Positions 1 to 7,800 of a DNA stretch of 27,084 nt are shown piece after piece (position 1 is the stretch's first letter; each line of letters opens with the position of its first letter). The notes below the pieces were generated by a model. That model ran no database searches, had not been told where the DNA came from, and was given only the letters and a program-made list of their open reading frames with translations. Made by a program: the position numbers and the translations under genes. Source of the DNA: Thermohalobaculum sp039033215 (GTDB lineage: Bacteria > Pseudomonadota > Alphaproteobacteria > Rhodobacterales > Rhodobacteraceae); contig JBCCDA010000059.1 of assembly GCA_039033215.1 (NCBI GenBank), positions 1 to 27,084 on the forward strand, read 5' to 3'.

Positions 1-225
1 ACCTCGATACTGAAGGGCCTGCCGACGTTCTCCTTCGATGCTCCCCAGGGTACCGTCCGGATCGACGCGCGAACCAATCACACGCATCTTTGGCCGCGTG
101 TAGCGCGCGTGGCCTCGAATGGGGCGTTCGAAATCATCGAAGAGGTTCAGGCGCCAGTGGCCCCCGACCCGTACATGATCGAACCGGACCGCGACGATTG
201 GCGCGACGGGGCGGCCGTGCTTTAG
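1..225 (+). CDS. amiC: AmiC-like periplasmic-binding-fold amide sensor (3' end only)
   Basis: Only the last 74 codons are in the window, in frame from base 1 to the TAG at 223-225. The segment FDAPQGTVRIDARTNHTHLW, followed by a short acidic tail, is the characteristic C-terminus of the Peripla_BP_5 family that includes AmiC, UrtA and FmdD. AmiC is known in Pseudomonas as the cytoplasmic amide sensor that sequesters AmiR until a short-chain amide binds. An AmiR homologue begins 16 nt downstream, which makes AmiC the best call. A urea- or amide-binding transport protein cannot be excluded, because the N-terminus (which would show presence or absence of a signal peptide) lies outside the window. 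Confidence 0.8.
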   Translation, partial: TSILKGLPTFSFDAPQGTVRIDARTNHTHLWPRVARVASNGAFEIIEEVQAPVAPDPYMIEPDRDDWRDGAAVL

Positions 226-241
226 GGTCCGGGGCGAGGAC

Positions 242-850
242 ATGGCAAAGATCCAACTGCGCGATCTTAGGGAACTGTCGGTTGTGGTTGTCCACCCGCC
301 CGACCGGGACGGCGCGCTGGTACTGGACCAGTTGCGGCGCATCGGATGCCGCACCGAGGCCGCCTGGCCCCCACCCCGCGCCCTGCCAGCACATGTCGAT
401 GTGATTTTTGCAGGCATTTCGCAAGACCACCAGAAAGCGCTGGCACGCATGCTCAAGCGCAGTGACGCTCCTGGTCCTGCCGTCATCGCCCTGGTCGACT
501 TTGAGAATCCGGCAACCTTGCAGTTGGTTCTGGATATTGAGGCGGTTGCGGTCGTGTCCAAGCCCGTACGTCCCTTTGGCATCCTGACAAACCTGGTTGT
601 CGCGCGGAATGCCTGGCTGGAACAGCATGCGCTCAACGACCGGATCGGCAAGCTCGAAGCTCGGCTTTCAGGCCAGAAACGCATCGCCAAGGCGAAGTCT
701 ATCCTAATGGAAACACAGGGTATTTCCGAAAAGGATGCCTACCGCACGATCCGTTCGCAGGCCATGACCAAGCGCGTGCCAATCGAGGACATGGCCGTCG
801 CTATCATCAACGCCAATGAACTCTTGTCAACGCGCCCCGATGACGTATAG
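242..850 (+). CDS. amiR: AmiR-like ANTAR-domain transcription antiterminator
   Basis: This 202-residue protein has an N-terminal pseudo-receiver-like part (about 1-125), a linker helix, and a C-terminal ANTAR RNA-binding domain (about 139-196). The ANTAR pattern is visible as RIAKAKSILM, GISEKDAYRTIRSQAM and IEDMAVAIINANELL. In Pseudomonas, AmiR binds a two-hairpin leader RNA and prevents an intrinsic terminator from forming once AmiC releases it in response to amide. Here amiC precedes it by 16 nt, and the RNA immediately after the stop codon contains an ANTAR-type hexaloop hairpin and a terminator. It therefore probably controls read-through into the urt-ure-ami genes. The start at 242 has a GAGGA sequence just upstream, and the length matches AmiR (about 196 aa). 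Confidence 0.93.
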   Translation: MAKIQLRDLRELSVVVVHPPDRDGALVLDQLRRIGCRTEAAWPPPRALPAHVDVIFAGISQDHQKALARMLKRSDAPGPAVIALVDFENPATLQLVLDIEAVAVVSKPVRPFGILTNLVVARNAWLEQHALNDRIGKLEARLSGQKRIAKAKSILMETQGISEKDAYRTIRSQAMTKRVPIEDMAVAIINANELLSTRPDDV

Positions 851-859
851 TGCACTGCA

Positions 860-883
860 GCACGGGCCAAAGATGCCCCGTGC
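860..883 (+). promoter_or_regulatory. ANTAR target hairpin (P1) in leader RNA
   Basis: The arms GCACGGG and CCCGTGC enclose a small internal C-C mismatch and a C-G closing pair, leaving the hexaloop AAAGAT at 869-874. The loop has A at position 1 and G at position 4, the hallmark of RNA hairpins recognised by ANTAR proteins. It starts 10 nt after the amiR stop codon and precedes the terminator, as expected for an antitermination leader. Confidence 0.75.
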
Positions 884-886
884 CTA

Positions 887-899
887 GGCAAGGAAAGCC
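887..899 (+). promoter_or_regulatory. possible second ANTAR hairpin (P2), overlapping terminator arm
   Basis: GGC and GCC flank the loop AAGGAAA at 890-896, which again carries A1 and G4. The stem is only 3 bp as read, so this is tentative. Its 3' arm lies inside the 5' arm of the following terminator, so forming it would exclude the terminator. That is the arrangement expected of the second ANTAR hairpin. Confidence 0.35.
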
Positions 900-940
900 C
901 GCTGTCAGAGCTTGAAGCTCTGGGCGGGCTTTGTCGTTTC
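894..940 (+). terminator. intrinsic terminator, predicted target of AmiR antitermination
   Basis: AAAGCCCGC (894-902) pairs perfectly with GCGGGCTTT (924-932). A further stem CAGAGC/GCTCTG lies inside, and a T-rich run TTTGTCGTTTC follows. It sits between amiR and urtA and no gene starts until 1189, so it would stop transcription before the importer and urease genes unless antiterminated. Confidence 0.8.
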
Positions 941-1188
941 TAGGCTTGTCCGGCGTTGCAATGCGGCGCTGGGACAGTCTTCATACGTCCTGCCGTCTGG
1001 GCAATGCAGCCCATTGCGTCGCTGTCGCGGCCTGACCTTCGCAACGCTTCGAAGCCAGGTTCGGGCACTGCTCCAGAAGCTCATCCCGCTCAGGCAAGCA
1101 GCCACAACTCGCCTCGTCTGAGTGATGTCCTTTCAACGAACCTGAGGCCGGCCAACCGGTCCCGTATCCCAAGACACGGAGAACACAC
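941..1188 (+). other. rest of the leader before urtA; no gene seen
   Basis: Short reading frames occur on both strands, but none has a ribosome binding site or a recognisable protein. GGAG at about 1178 is the ribosome binding site of urtA. I saw no convincing promoter, so transcription may come through from the amiC-amiR side via the terminator at 894-940. Confidence 0.5.
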
Positions 1189-2439
1189 ATGACCATAGAC
1201 CGCCGTAAGTTCCTCGGCCAATCCACCGCACTTGGCGCCGCCGCTGCACTGGGCCCATCACTGTACACAACGTCCTCGCAAGCTGCGGATGAAATCGAAG
1301 TTGGCGTCCTGTTTTCGCTGACGGGTGGCTTGTCCATTGTCGAGAAATCGCTGGCTGATGCGACGCTTATGGCGATCGAAGAGGTCAACGCCTCTGGTGG
1401 CGTCATGGGCAAGATGATCAAGCCTGTGCTCGAGGACGGCGCCTCTGATCCCAAGACGTACAACGAAAAGGCTTCGAAACTGGTTATCCGGGACCGGGTG
1501 CCAACCGTGTTCGGATCCTATACCTCGGCAAGCCGTAAGGCAGTGCTGCCGGTTTTCGAGAAGCGCAAGAACCTGTATTTCTATCCGACGTACTACGAAG
1601 GTTTCGAGTGTTCGAAGAACGTCGTCTACACAGGCGCCGTGCCGAACCAGCAGCTTTCGAACTTCATCCCCTGGATCATGAAAAACCTGGGCAAGAAGAA
1701 GTTCTTCATCGTCGGCTCCAACTACATCTACCCTCGCGAAATGGCCAAGGTCTGCAAGATCCTGATCGAGCAAGGCGGTGGCGAATGGGTGGCGGACGAG
1801 TATCTTGAGCTGGGCCACTCGGAGTGGGGGGCCATGGTCTCGAAGATCAAGGACTCAGGCGCCGATGTAGTGCTGTCAAACGTTGTCGGTTCGTCAGTCG
1901 TGGCGTTCTACCGTGAGTTCAAGAACCAGGGGCTGACCCACGACAAGTTGCCGATCTGCGCGACGGTGACGTCGGAGATCGAGATCGCCGCCATGGGTGC
2001 CGAATTCGCCGAGGGCAGTTTCACCTCGTTCCCCTACTTCCAGGCGATCGACACGGACGCGAACAACTCGTTCATCGAACGCTACCGCAAGTTCGTGAAC
2101 GACCCGTCTGCGGTGACGCACCATGCATTGGAGTCCAGTTACTTTCAGGTCTTCCTGTGGAAGCAGGCGCTGGAGAAAGCTGGCGAGGCCGCCCCGGCCG
2201 CGATCATGGAGGGCGTGAAGGGCCAGGTCTTCGACGCGCCCAACGGGAAGGTCACCATCGACCCGGCAAACCTGCACGCCTATTTGACCCCGCGCATCGC
2301 CCAGTGGGGTGCTGACGGGCAGGGCACAATCGTCGATGAGTATCCCGACCCGATCCAGCCGCTGCCCTATGTGGCGTATGGCGAGACGGGCGACAATCTG
2401 TTTTGCACCGAAGCAGGTCTGGACACGAGCAAGCTGTAA
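1189..2439 (+). CDS. urtA: urea/short-chain amide ABC transporter substrate-binding protein (UrtA family)
   Basis: This 416-residue Peripla_BP_5 protein captures urea or a short amide in the periplasm for the UrtBCDE permease. The N-terminus MTIDRRKFLG, followed by a hydrophobic segment and an AxA-like site near residue 32, is a twin-arginine signal, so export through Tat is likely. The mature part opens with EIEVGVLFSLTGGLSIVEKS and contains SYTSASRKAVLPVFE, YEGFECSKNVVYTGAVPNQQ and the C-terminal FDAPNGKVTIDPANLH, all typical of UrtA/FmdD/AmiC relatives. The start is set by the RR signal and by GGAG 10 nt upstream. Urea is favoured because urease genes follow, but with amiC, amiR and amiE nearby, amides such as formamide or acetamide are equally possible ligands. 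Confidence 0.9.
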   Translation: MTIDRRKFLGQSTALGAAAALGPSLYTTSSQAADEIEVGVLFSLTGGLSIVEKSLADATLMAIEEVNASGGVMGKMIKPVLEDGASDPKTYNEKASKLVIRDRVPTVFGSYTSASRKAVLPVFEKRKNLYFYPTYYEGFECSKNVVYTGAVPNQQLSNFIPWIMKNLGKKKFFIVGSNYIYPREMAKVCKILIEQGGGEWVADEYLELGHSEWGAMVSKIKDSGADVVLSNVVGSSVVAFYREFKNQGLTHDKLPICATVTSEIEIAAMGAEFAEGSFTSFPYFQAIDTDANNSFIERYRKFVNDPSAVTHHALESSYFQVFLWKQALEKAGEAAPAAIMEGVKGQVFDAPNGKVTIDPANLHAYLTPRIAQWGADGQGTIVDEYPDPIQPLPYVAYGETGDNLFCTEAGLDTSKL

Positions 2440-2492
2440 GCGTCGTGCGCCCGGGCAACCGGGCGCATCCCGCTGCCGGAGGCCGGAGCATC

Positions 2493-3386
2493 ATGTCCGA
2501 GATCCTGTTCATCGGTCTGTCGCTGTCGTCGATTCTGTTGCTGATCGCGCTTGGCCTGTCGATCACCTACGGAGCGATGGGCGTGATCAACATGGCCCAC
2601 GGCGAGCTGGTGATGATCGGCGCCTACACCGCCGTGATGGCCGGTATCTATCTGAACATGAACCTCTTTTTCGCTCTGCCATTGGCGTTCTTTACCGCTG
2701 GTGCAGTGGGAATACTGATCGAACGGCTGGTCATCCGCAGGCTTTATGGACGGATCATCGACACGCTGCTGGCGACCTGGGGGGTCGCAATCCTGCTGCA
2801 ACAGGCAATTCGGCTGGAGTTTGGGCTGGCGTTCTTTGACATCCACATCGATGGGCTGGGGCCGGGGCTGCAGAACATGGCTGTGCCCGGGTTCCTGACC
2901 CAACCGTTCGACATGGGCGGGGTGACGATCCAACCTTATCGGACGTTCATCATCTTCCTGACGCTCATGCTCACCGTGCTGACGTGGTTCCTCATGTACC
3001 GCACGCGGATCGGAATGCAGGTGCGCGCCATCACCCGTAACCCGCAGATGGCTGCTGCTTGCGGCATCGACGTGCGGCGCGTGTCGATGCTCACCTTTGC
3101 TTATGGCTCGGGGCTGGCGGGTGTCGCCGGCGTGCTGCTCGCCGGGTTCAAGACGGTTCAGCCCGACATGGGCACCGGCGTCGTAGTCGACGGCTTCCTG
3201 GTGGTGGTCGTTGGCGGCGTCGGCAGTCTGTTCGGAACGCTCGCGGCCGCCGGACTGCTCGGACAGATCAACGGTGTCATCGCAGTGCTGACCAACGACA
3301 TCCTGGCCCGCGCCGTTGTGTTTGGCGTGGTGATCCTGCTGATCCTTTGGCGGCCCAATGGCCTGTTCTCTTTCCGGTCGAGGTAG
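2493..3386 (+). CDS. urtB: urea/amide ABC transporter permease UrtB
   Basis: A LivH-type inner-membrane permease of 297 residues with about eight hydrophobic segments. The N-terminal LGLSITYGAMGVINMAHGELVMIGAY motif region is diagnostic of the branched-chain amino acid/urea permease family, and the C-terminal VDGFLVVVVGGVGSLFGTLAAAGLLG region is also conserved. The ATG at 2493 is chosen over upstream in-frame starts because GGCCGGAG lies just before it and the protein then begins with MSEILFIGLSLSSI, a first membrane segment. It lies 53 nt after urtA and 3 nt before urtC, so it is part of the same transcription unit. Confidence 0.92.
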   Translation: MSEILFIGLSLSSILLLIALGLSITYGAMGVINMAHGELVMIGAYTAVMAGIYLNMNLFFALPLAFFTAGAVGILIERLVIRRLYGRIIDTLLATWGVAILLQQAIRLEFGLAFFDIHIDGLGPGLQNMAVPGFLTQPFDMGGVTIQPYRTFIIFLTLMLTVLTWFLMYRTRIGMQVRAITRNPQMAAACGIDVRRVSMLTFAYGSGLAGVAGVLLAGFKTVQPDMGTGVVVDGFLVVVVGGVGSLFGTLAAAGLLGQINGVIAVLTNDILARAVVFGVVILLILWRPNGLFSFRSR

Positions 3387-3389
3387 CCA

Positions 3390-4529
3390 ATGAACCTCAC
3401 GATCCGTGGTACCTCGGAAATCTTCGCCTACGCCGCGTTCATTGCGGCGGTGTTGTGCCTGCCGCTGCTGACAGATGACGTCTTCTGGCTCAACCGCATT
3501 GCGAAGTTCCTGGTCTATGGGATGCTGGGCGTCGCAATTGCGCTGTCCTGGGGATACGCGGGCGTTTTGAACCTGGGCCAAGGGCTGTTCTTTGGTCTGG
3601 GCGCCTACATGGCCGCGATGTCGCTGAAGCTGCAGAGCGCGACCAGCCTCCAGCAGGGCTCGGACAAACCGGTACCCGACTTCATGTTGTGGAACGCAGA
3701 ACCCGGTGCGCCGACCGAATTGTGTTGCATCACATCGGGCTCTTTCCTGTGGCTGCCCTTTCAGGCGCAGTGGTTCGGCATGGTCATGGCGTTGGTCGTC
3801 CCAGTGATTATCGCACTTGTCGTGGCCTGGCCGATCTTCCGCCTGCGGGTTTCGGGCGTCTATGTGGCCATCATCACGCTGGCCATGGTGCTGCTGGTGC
3901 GGCTGCTGATCATCGACGCGCAACCACTGACCAACGGGTTCAACGGGCTGACCGATCTCGGCTGGCTCACAGTGGGCGGGTTCGAATTCGACCCCTACCT
4001 GGTCGAAACCTATTACATCGTCGCTGCCTCGCTTGTTCTCGTGCTGCTGGCCGCGCGTTGGCTGGTGGCGACGCGCGCGGGACTGATCCTTCAATCGACC
4101 CGTGATGACGCGAACCGCACGCGGTATCTGGGGTACAACGTCGCCGGCTATCAGGTGTTCTTCTTCGCCGTCTCCGCAGGCATAGCCGGGTTCGCGGGGA
4201 TGCTGTTCGTGATCGCGGCAGAGTTCGCATCGCCCAGTTTCATGGATCTGGCCTTTTCGATCTCGATGGTCGTCTGGGCCGCTGTGGGTGGGCGAGGCTC
4301 GCTGCTGGGGGCATGTATCGGTGCGATCCTGATAAATACGATCGAGGCGACCGCCAGTGAAACCGAGATGTTTCAGGAGGCCTGGAAGGCGATCATCGGC
4401 CTGGTCTTCGTGCTGGTGGTCCTGTTCATGCCTCGCGGTCTGGCCGGACTGGCACAGGACCTGATTGCCTGGATCACCCCGAAACGCGCGGCAGCCCCGA
4501 TGGCTGCGCAACGCGAACCGGCGGAGTGA
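3390..4529 (+). CDS. urtC: urea/amide ABC transporter permease UrtC
   Basis: A 379-residue LivM-type permease that would pair with UrtB in the inner membrane. Family motifs visible are GMLGVAIALSWGYAGVLNLGQGLFFGLGAYMAA near the N-terminus and TRDDANRTRYLGYNV followed by MVVWAAVGGRGSLLGACIGA in the C-terminal half. A roughly 50-residue loop with PDFMLWN (about residues 93-125) matches the extracytoplasmic insertion typical of UrtC rather than LivM. It ends with an alanine-rich cytoplasmic tail. It starts 3 nt after urtB and ends 4 nt before urtD, indicating translational coupling. Confidence 0.92.
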   Translation: MNLTIRGTSEIFAYAAFIAAVLCLPLLTDDVFWLNRIAKFLVYGMLGVAIALSWGYAGVLNLGQGLFFGLGAYMAAMSLKLQSATSLQQGSDKPVPDFMLWNAEPGAPTELCCITSGSFLWLPFQAQWFGMVMALVVPVIIALVVAWPIFRLRVSGVYVAIITLAMVLLVRLLIIDAQPLTNGFNGLTDLGWLTVGGFEFDPYLVETYYIVAASLVLVLLAARWLVATRAGLILQSTRDDANRTRYLGYNVAGYQVFFFAVSAGIAGFAGMLFVIAAEFASPSFMDLAFSISMVVWAAVGGRGSLLGACIGAILINTIEATASETEMFQEAWKAIIGLVFVLVVLFMPRGLAGLAQDLIAWITPKRAAAPMAAQREPAE

Positions 4530-4533
4530 TCGG

Positions 4534-5286
4534 ATGAGCAACAAACCTGCACTCATGCTTGACGGCCTTGGCGTCTCATTCGGCGGGTTCAAGGCGGTCG
4601 ACTGTTTCTCGACCGTCGTTGAACATGGGGAGTTGCGCGTGATCCTGGGCCCGAACGGGGCGGGCAAGACCACGATGATGGACCTTGTGAGTGGCAAGAC
4701 CGCCTCGACCGAAGGCAAGGTTTTTCTTTACGGCAACGAGATCACCAACCGTCCGGAACACATGATCGCGCGGGCCGGGGTTGGGCGGAAGTTCCAGATT
4801 CCAAGCATCTTCCGCGACCTGCGAGTACGCGAAAACCTGGAGGTCGCGGCGGTCGAGGAAACCAGCGTCCTGCGAAACCTGCGTCTTGGCCTCAGCCGCG
4901 CGCAGAAGCAACGCATCGACGACGTGATCGGACTGACGCGCCTTGAAGACGTGCTGGACACGCGTGCAGGCGACCTGTCGCACGGACAGATGCAGTGGCT
5001 GGAGCTGGGGATGCTGATCGTCCAGAACGCCCGCGTCATCCTACTGGACGAACCGACGGCGGGTATGACGCAGGCCGAGACGCTCAAGACCTCGCAAATC
5101 ATCAACGCACTCAAGGGCAGTCACACGATCATCGTGGTCGAGCACGACATGGCCTTTGTGCGCGAGATCGCGGAACGAATCACGGTGATGCACATGGGCA
5201 AGCTGCTGGCCGAGGGGCCGATGACCAAGATCGAGACTGACCCCGCCGTGCAGGAGGCCTATCTGGGCAGCGGAGGCATCCACTGA
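4534..5286 (+). CDS. urtD: urea/amide ABC transporter ATP-binding protein UrtD
   Basis: This 250-residue ABC ATPase has the Walker A motif GPNGAGKT (residues 39-46), signature LSHGQ, Walker B VILLDEPTAGM and the H-loop VVEHDM. LSHGQ in place of the usual LSGGQ, and the short size, fit UrtD/LivG proteins. It would sit on the cytoplasmic face of UrtBC with UrtE. The ATG at 4534 follows GGAG (4523-4526) and sits 4 nt after the urtC stop. An upstream in-frame extension to 4465 would overlap urtC and is not supported. The stop codon overlaps the urtE start by one base. Confidence 0.93.
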   Translation: MSNKPALMLDGLGVSFGGFKAVDCFSTVVEHGELRVILGPNGAGKTTMMDLVSGKTASTEGKVFLYGNEITNRPEHMIARAGVGRKFQIPSIFRDLRVRENLEVAAVEETSVLRNLRLGLSRAQKQRIDDVIGLTRLEDVLDTRAGDLSHGQMQWLELGMLIVQNARVILLDEPTAGMTQAETLKTSQIINALKGSHTIIVVEHDMAFVREIAERITVMHMGKLLAEGPMTKIETDPAVQEAYLGSGGIH

Positions 5287-5981
5287 TGCTGGCGATGGAG
5301 GGCGTCAATTCCTACTACGGGCGGTCGCAGGTCATCCACGGGTTAAGCTTTGCGGCGCGAGCAAGAACGATCGTTGCCATCATTGGACGCAATGGGGTGG
5401 GTAAGACCACGCTCTTGCGCACGGTTCTGGGTCTGACTGACCGGTCCGAGGGGACGATCACGCTGGACGGCGAGGATATCGCGGACCACGATACCTTTGC
5501 CCGCGCCCGAGCGGGGATCGCCTATGTCCCGCAGGGGCGGCACATCATCCCGGACTTCACCATTCGTGACAACATCCTGATGGGTGGGTTCGCGGCCCGA
5601 TCCGGCAAGCAGAGAATACCAGAAATAGTGCCGGAACTGTTTCCCTACCTGATGGAAAACCTCGACCGGCAGGGCGGTGTGCTCTCTGGCGGGCAGCAAC
5701 AGCAGCTGGCCATTGCCCGTGCTTTGGCCGCCGAGCCGAAGGTGCTGCTGATGGACGAGCCAACCGAAGGGATCCAGCCCAACATCGTCGAACAGATCGA
5801 AAACTCGATATTGCGGCTGAACAGCGAGTTGGGCCTGACGATCCTGCTGGTCGAGCAGAACGTCGGCTTTGCCCGACGTGCGGGTCATGCCTTTGCGATG
5901 ATGGAGAACGGGCGCGCCGTCGCCGCAGGGCCCATCACCGACCTGAGCGACGATCTGGTAACTCGGCACATGGCGATCTGA
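5286..5981 (+). CDS. urtE: urea/amide ABC transporter ATP-binding protein UrtE
   Basis: The second ATPase of the importer, with 231 residues. Walker A is GRNGVGKT (34-41), the signature is LSGGQQQQLAIARAL, Walker B is VLLMDEPTEGIQP, and the H-loop is LLVEQN. MDEPTEGIQP is the form typical of UrtE/LivF. Its ATG overlaps the urtD stop by one base, and its own TGA overlaps the ureE start by one base. Importer and urease genes are thus translationally chained, which supports urea as one transported substrate. Confidence 0.93.
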   Translation: MLAMEGVNSYYGRSQVIHGLSFAARARTIVAIIGRNGVGKTTLLRTVLGLTDRSEGTITLDGEDIADHDTFARARAGIAYVPQGRHIIPDFTIRDNILMGGFAARSGKQRIPEIVPELFPYLMENLDRQGGVLSGGQQQQLAIARALAAEPKVLLMDEPTEGIQPNIVEQIENSILRLNSELGLTILLVEQNVGFARRAGHAFAMMENGRAVAAGPITDLSDDLVTRHMAI

Positions 5982-6436
5982 TGGAGATGTTTACCGGCAT
6001 ACTCGGGTCCTCGGACGATCCCGCGCTGGCAGGTCCGCTGCACCGGTTGGAGCACATTGATGGTGTAGATGAGTTGCGCATCCCCCGGGCCGATCTTGCC
6101 CGGCGGCGTCTGCGCGCGGTGACAACCAAGGGTGCAGATATCGCCATTGCTCTCCCGCGCGAGATGCAGTTGTTCGACGGCGCTGTCCTGCGCTGCGGCA
6201 GTGACAGCGCCCTGGTCGTCCGGGTTGAGGCCGAGCATTGGTTGCGTGTCCGCCCCGCAGACACCGAGGCCGCGCTGCGCCTGGGCTACCACGCGGGCAA
6301 TCTGCACTGGCGTGTCCGTTTCGATGGTATCGACTTGCTGGTGGCGCTGGAGGGACCCGAGGAGCGCTACCGCGACCGGCTGGTCGACATGGTTGCCGAC
6401 GGCACCTGCATCATCTTGCAGGAGGAACCGGCATGA
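5981..6436 (+). CDS. ureE: urease accessory protein UreE (nickel chaperone)
   Basis: The 151-residue protein has the two-domain layout of UreE: an N-terminal beta domain (about 1-75) and a C-terminal metal-binding domain containing LGYHAGNLHW (101-110). His109 corresponds to the conserved nickel-binding histidine of the GN-x-H motif. UreE delivers Ni(II) to the UreDFG-apourease complex through UreG. The His-rich C-terminal tail of enteric UreE is absent, so nickel storage capacity is probably low. It overlaps urtE by one base. A second ATG at 5987 could also serve as start. Identity is fairly divergent, so the call rests on motif plus position next to ureF. Confidence 0.85.
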   Translation: MEMFTGILGSSDDPALAGPLHRLEHIDGVDELRIPRADLARRRLRAVTTKGADIAIALPREMQLFDGAVLRCGSDSALVVRVEAEHWLRVRPADTEAALRLGYHAGNLHWRVRFDGIDLLVALEGPEERYRDRLVDMVADGTCIILQEEPA

Positions 6437-7089
6437 CCCGAACGGCCACGCTGCTGCGTCTACTGCAAACCGGGGACAGTGCATTCCCTTCTGGCGCGTT
6501 CGCGTTCTCGAACGGGCTGGAGACGCTGGTGGCTGAAGGTGTGGTGCCAGAGCGGATGCAGCTATCCTCCGTGCTGCTGGACCAGATCGCCCCACGATGG
6601 ATCGATTTCGACCGCTACTTTGTCCGCGCCGCAGTGTTGGTCGAAGATATCGCCGACACCGACCGCGAATGTGATCTGCGGCAGACAGTGCCGGAGCTTT
6701 GCGCCGCCTCGCAACGCATGGGCCGGGCGCTGCTTACCAGCCATGCCAGGATTGGTACGGCGGGCGCGGCGGAGTATCTGGGGCGCCCCCGGGCCGAGGC
6801 ACCCGCGCATGCGCCGGTCGTGCAAGGGCTGGTCGGCCGGGCCCTAGACCTGACGCCAGAGGAAGCCGAGGCCGGAGCGTTTCACGGACTGCTCGCAGGC
6901 TTTTCGGCCGCTGCGGTACGGCTGGGGAAGATCGGTGCGATTTCGGCGCAAGAGCTTGTGGCGCAAGCGATCTCGCACCACGCCGTCGCGTTCGAGACGC
7001 CACCTGAGACCCCGTCCGCTTTTGCCCCCATCGCCGACATCGCTGCGCAGCGGCGTGACGCCACGGCGGTCAATCTGTTCGCGACATAA
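6433..7089 (+). CDS. ureF: urease accessory protein UreF
   Basis: This 218-residue all-helical accessory protein has the UreF N-terminal signature LLQTGDSAFPSGAFAFSNGLETLV. The C-terminal part ends in DIAAQRRDATAVNLFAT, resembling the conserved UreF tail that contacts UreD and UreG. UreF bridges UreD and the UreG GTPase and acts as a gating factor during nickel delivery. The ATG at 6433 follows GGAGG and overlaps the ureE stop by 4 nt. Longer upstream in-frame starts would run through ureE and are rejected. Confidence 0.92.
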   Translation: MTRTATLLRLLQTGDSAFPSGAFAFSNGLETLVAEGVVPERMQLSSVLLDQIAPRWIDFDRYFVRAAVLVEDIADTDRECDLRQTVPELCAASQRMGRALLTSHARIGTAGAAEYLGRPRAEAPAHAPVVQGLVGRALDLTPEEAEAGAFHGLLAGFSAAAVRLGKIGAISAQELVAQAISHHAVAFETPPETPSAFAPIADIAAQRRDATAVNLFAT

Positions 7090-7107
7090 CAAGAAACGGA
7101 GGGAGAC

Positions 7108-7797
7108 ATGCTGCTAACCCCCACGGAACTCGAACGCCTGACAATTTTTTCAGCCGCGGAACTGGCGCGAAAGCGGCGGGCGCGTGGGGCGTTGTTGAAC
7201 TACCCCGAGGCGGTCGCGCTGATTTCGGACGAAATCCTGGAAGGTGCGCGTGACGGGCGATCTGTCGCGGACCTGATCAGCTTTGGATCGACGATCCTCA
7301 CCGCTGATGACGTGATGCCCGGGGTCGGTGCCCTGATGCCCATGTTGCAAGTCGAGGCGACCTTCCCCGACGGCACCAAGCTGGTCACGGTGCACGACCC
7401 CATCCGACCTGGTGCGAACTCGCCCCCACCCGAGATCCCAGGGGAAATCGTGGCCCTGGACGGTGATCTCGAGCTGAACGCAGGCCGCGCCAAGGCCGAG
7501 ACGACCGTGCTGAACACCGGTGACCGGCCTGTGCAGATCGGTAGCCATTTTCATTTCTTCGAAGTCAACAAGGCGTTGGAGTTCGACCGAGCCGCAGCCT
7601 TCGGCATGCGGTTGGACATCCCCGCGGGCACGGCGGTGCGCTTTGAACCTGGCCAGTCGAAAGAGGTGCCGCTGGTCGCCATCGGCGGCAATCGCAAGGT
7701 CGGCGGCCTGAACGCCCTGACCAACGGCGAGCTGACCGACACGACCAAAGACGCCGCAATCGCAAAGGCCCGCGCGGCCGGTTACAAGGGAGCCTGA
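7108..7797 (+). CDS. ureAB: fused urease gamma/beta subunit (UreA-UreB)
   Basis: A single 229-residue chain contains both small urease subunits. Residues about 1-100 are the gamma domain (LLTPTELERLTIFSAAELAR, GALLNYPEAVALISDEI, VMPGVGALMPMLQVEATFPDGTKLVTVHDPI). Residues about 112-215 are the beta domain (PGEIVALDGDLELNAGR, VLNTGDRPVQIGSHFHFFEVN, DIPAGTAVRFEPGQSKEV, GGNRKVGGLNALTNG). This fusion is known from Helicobacter and a minority of other bacteria; most proteobacteria encode the subunits separately. GGAGGGAG precedes the start. The gene is 18 nt after ureF and 3 nt before ureC, with which it forms the catalytic enzyme. Confidence 0.95.
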   Translation: MLLTPTELERLTIFSAAELARKRRARGALLNYPEAVALISDEILEGARDGRSVADLISFGSTILTADDVMPGVGALMPMLQVEATFPDGTKLVTVHDPIRPGANSPPPEIPGEIVALDGDLELNAGRAKAETTVLNTGDRPVQIGSHFHFFEVNKALEFDRAAAFGMRLDIPAGTAVRFEPGQSKEVPLVAIGGNRKVGGLNALTNGELTDTTKDAAIAKARAAGYKGA

Positions 7798-7800
7798 GCC

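Noticed and set aside
2367..4718. 783-codon open frame on the - strand across urtB and urtC
   Set aside because: It is antisense to clear permease genes, is rich in H, Q, R and D in the manner of a mirrored high-GC gene, and matches no family.
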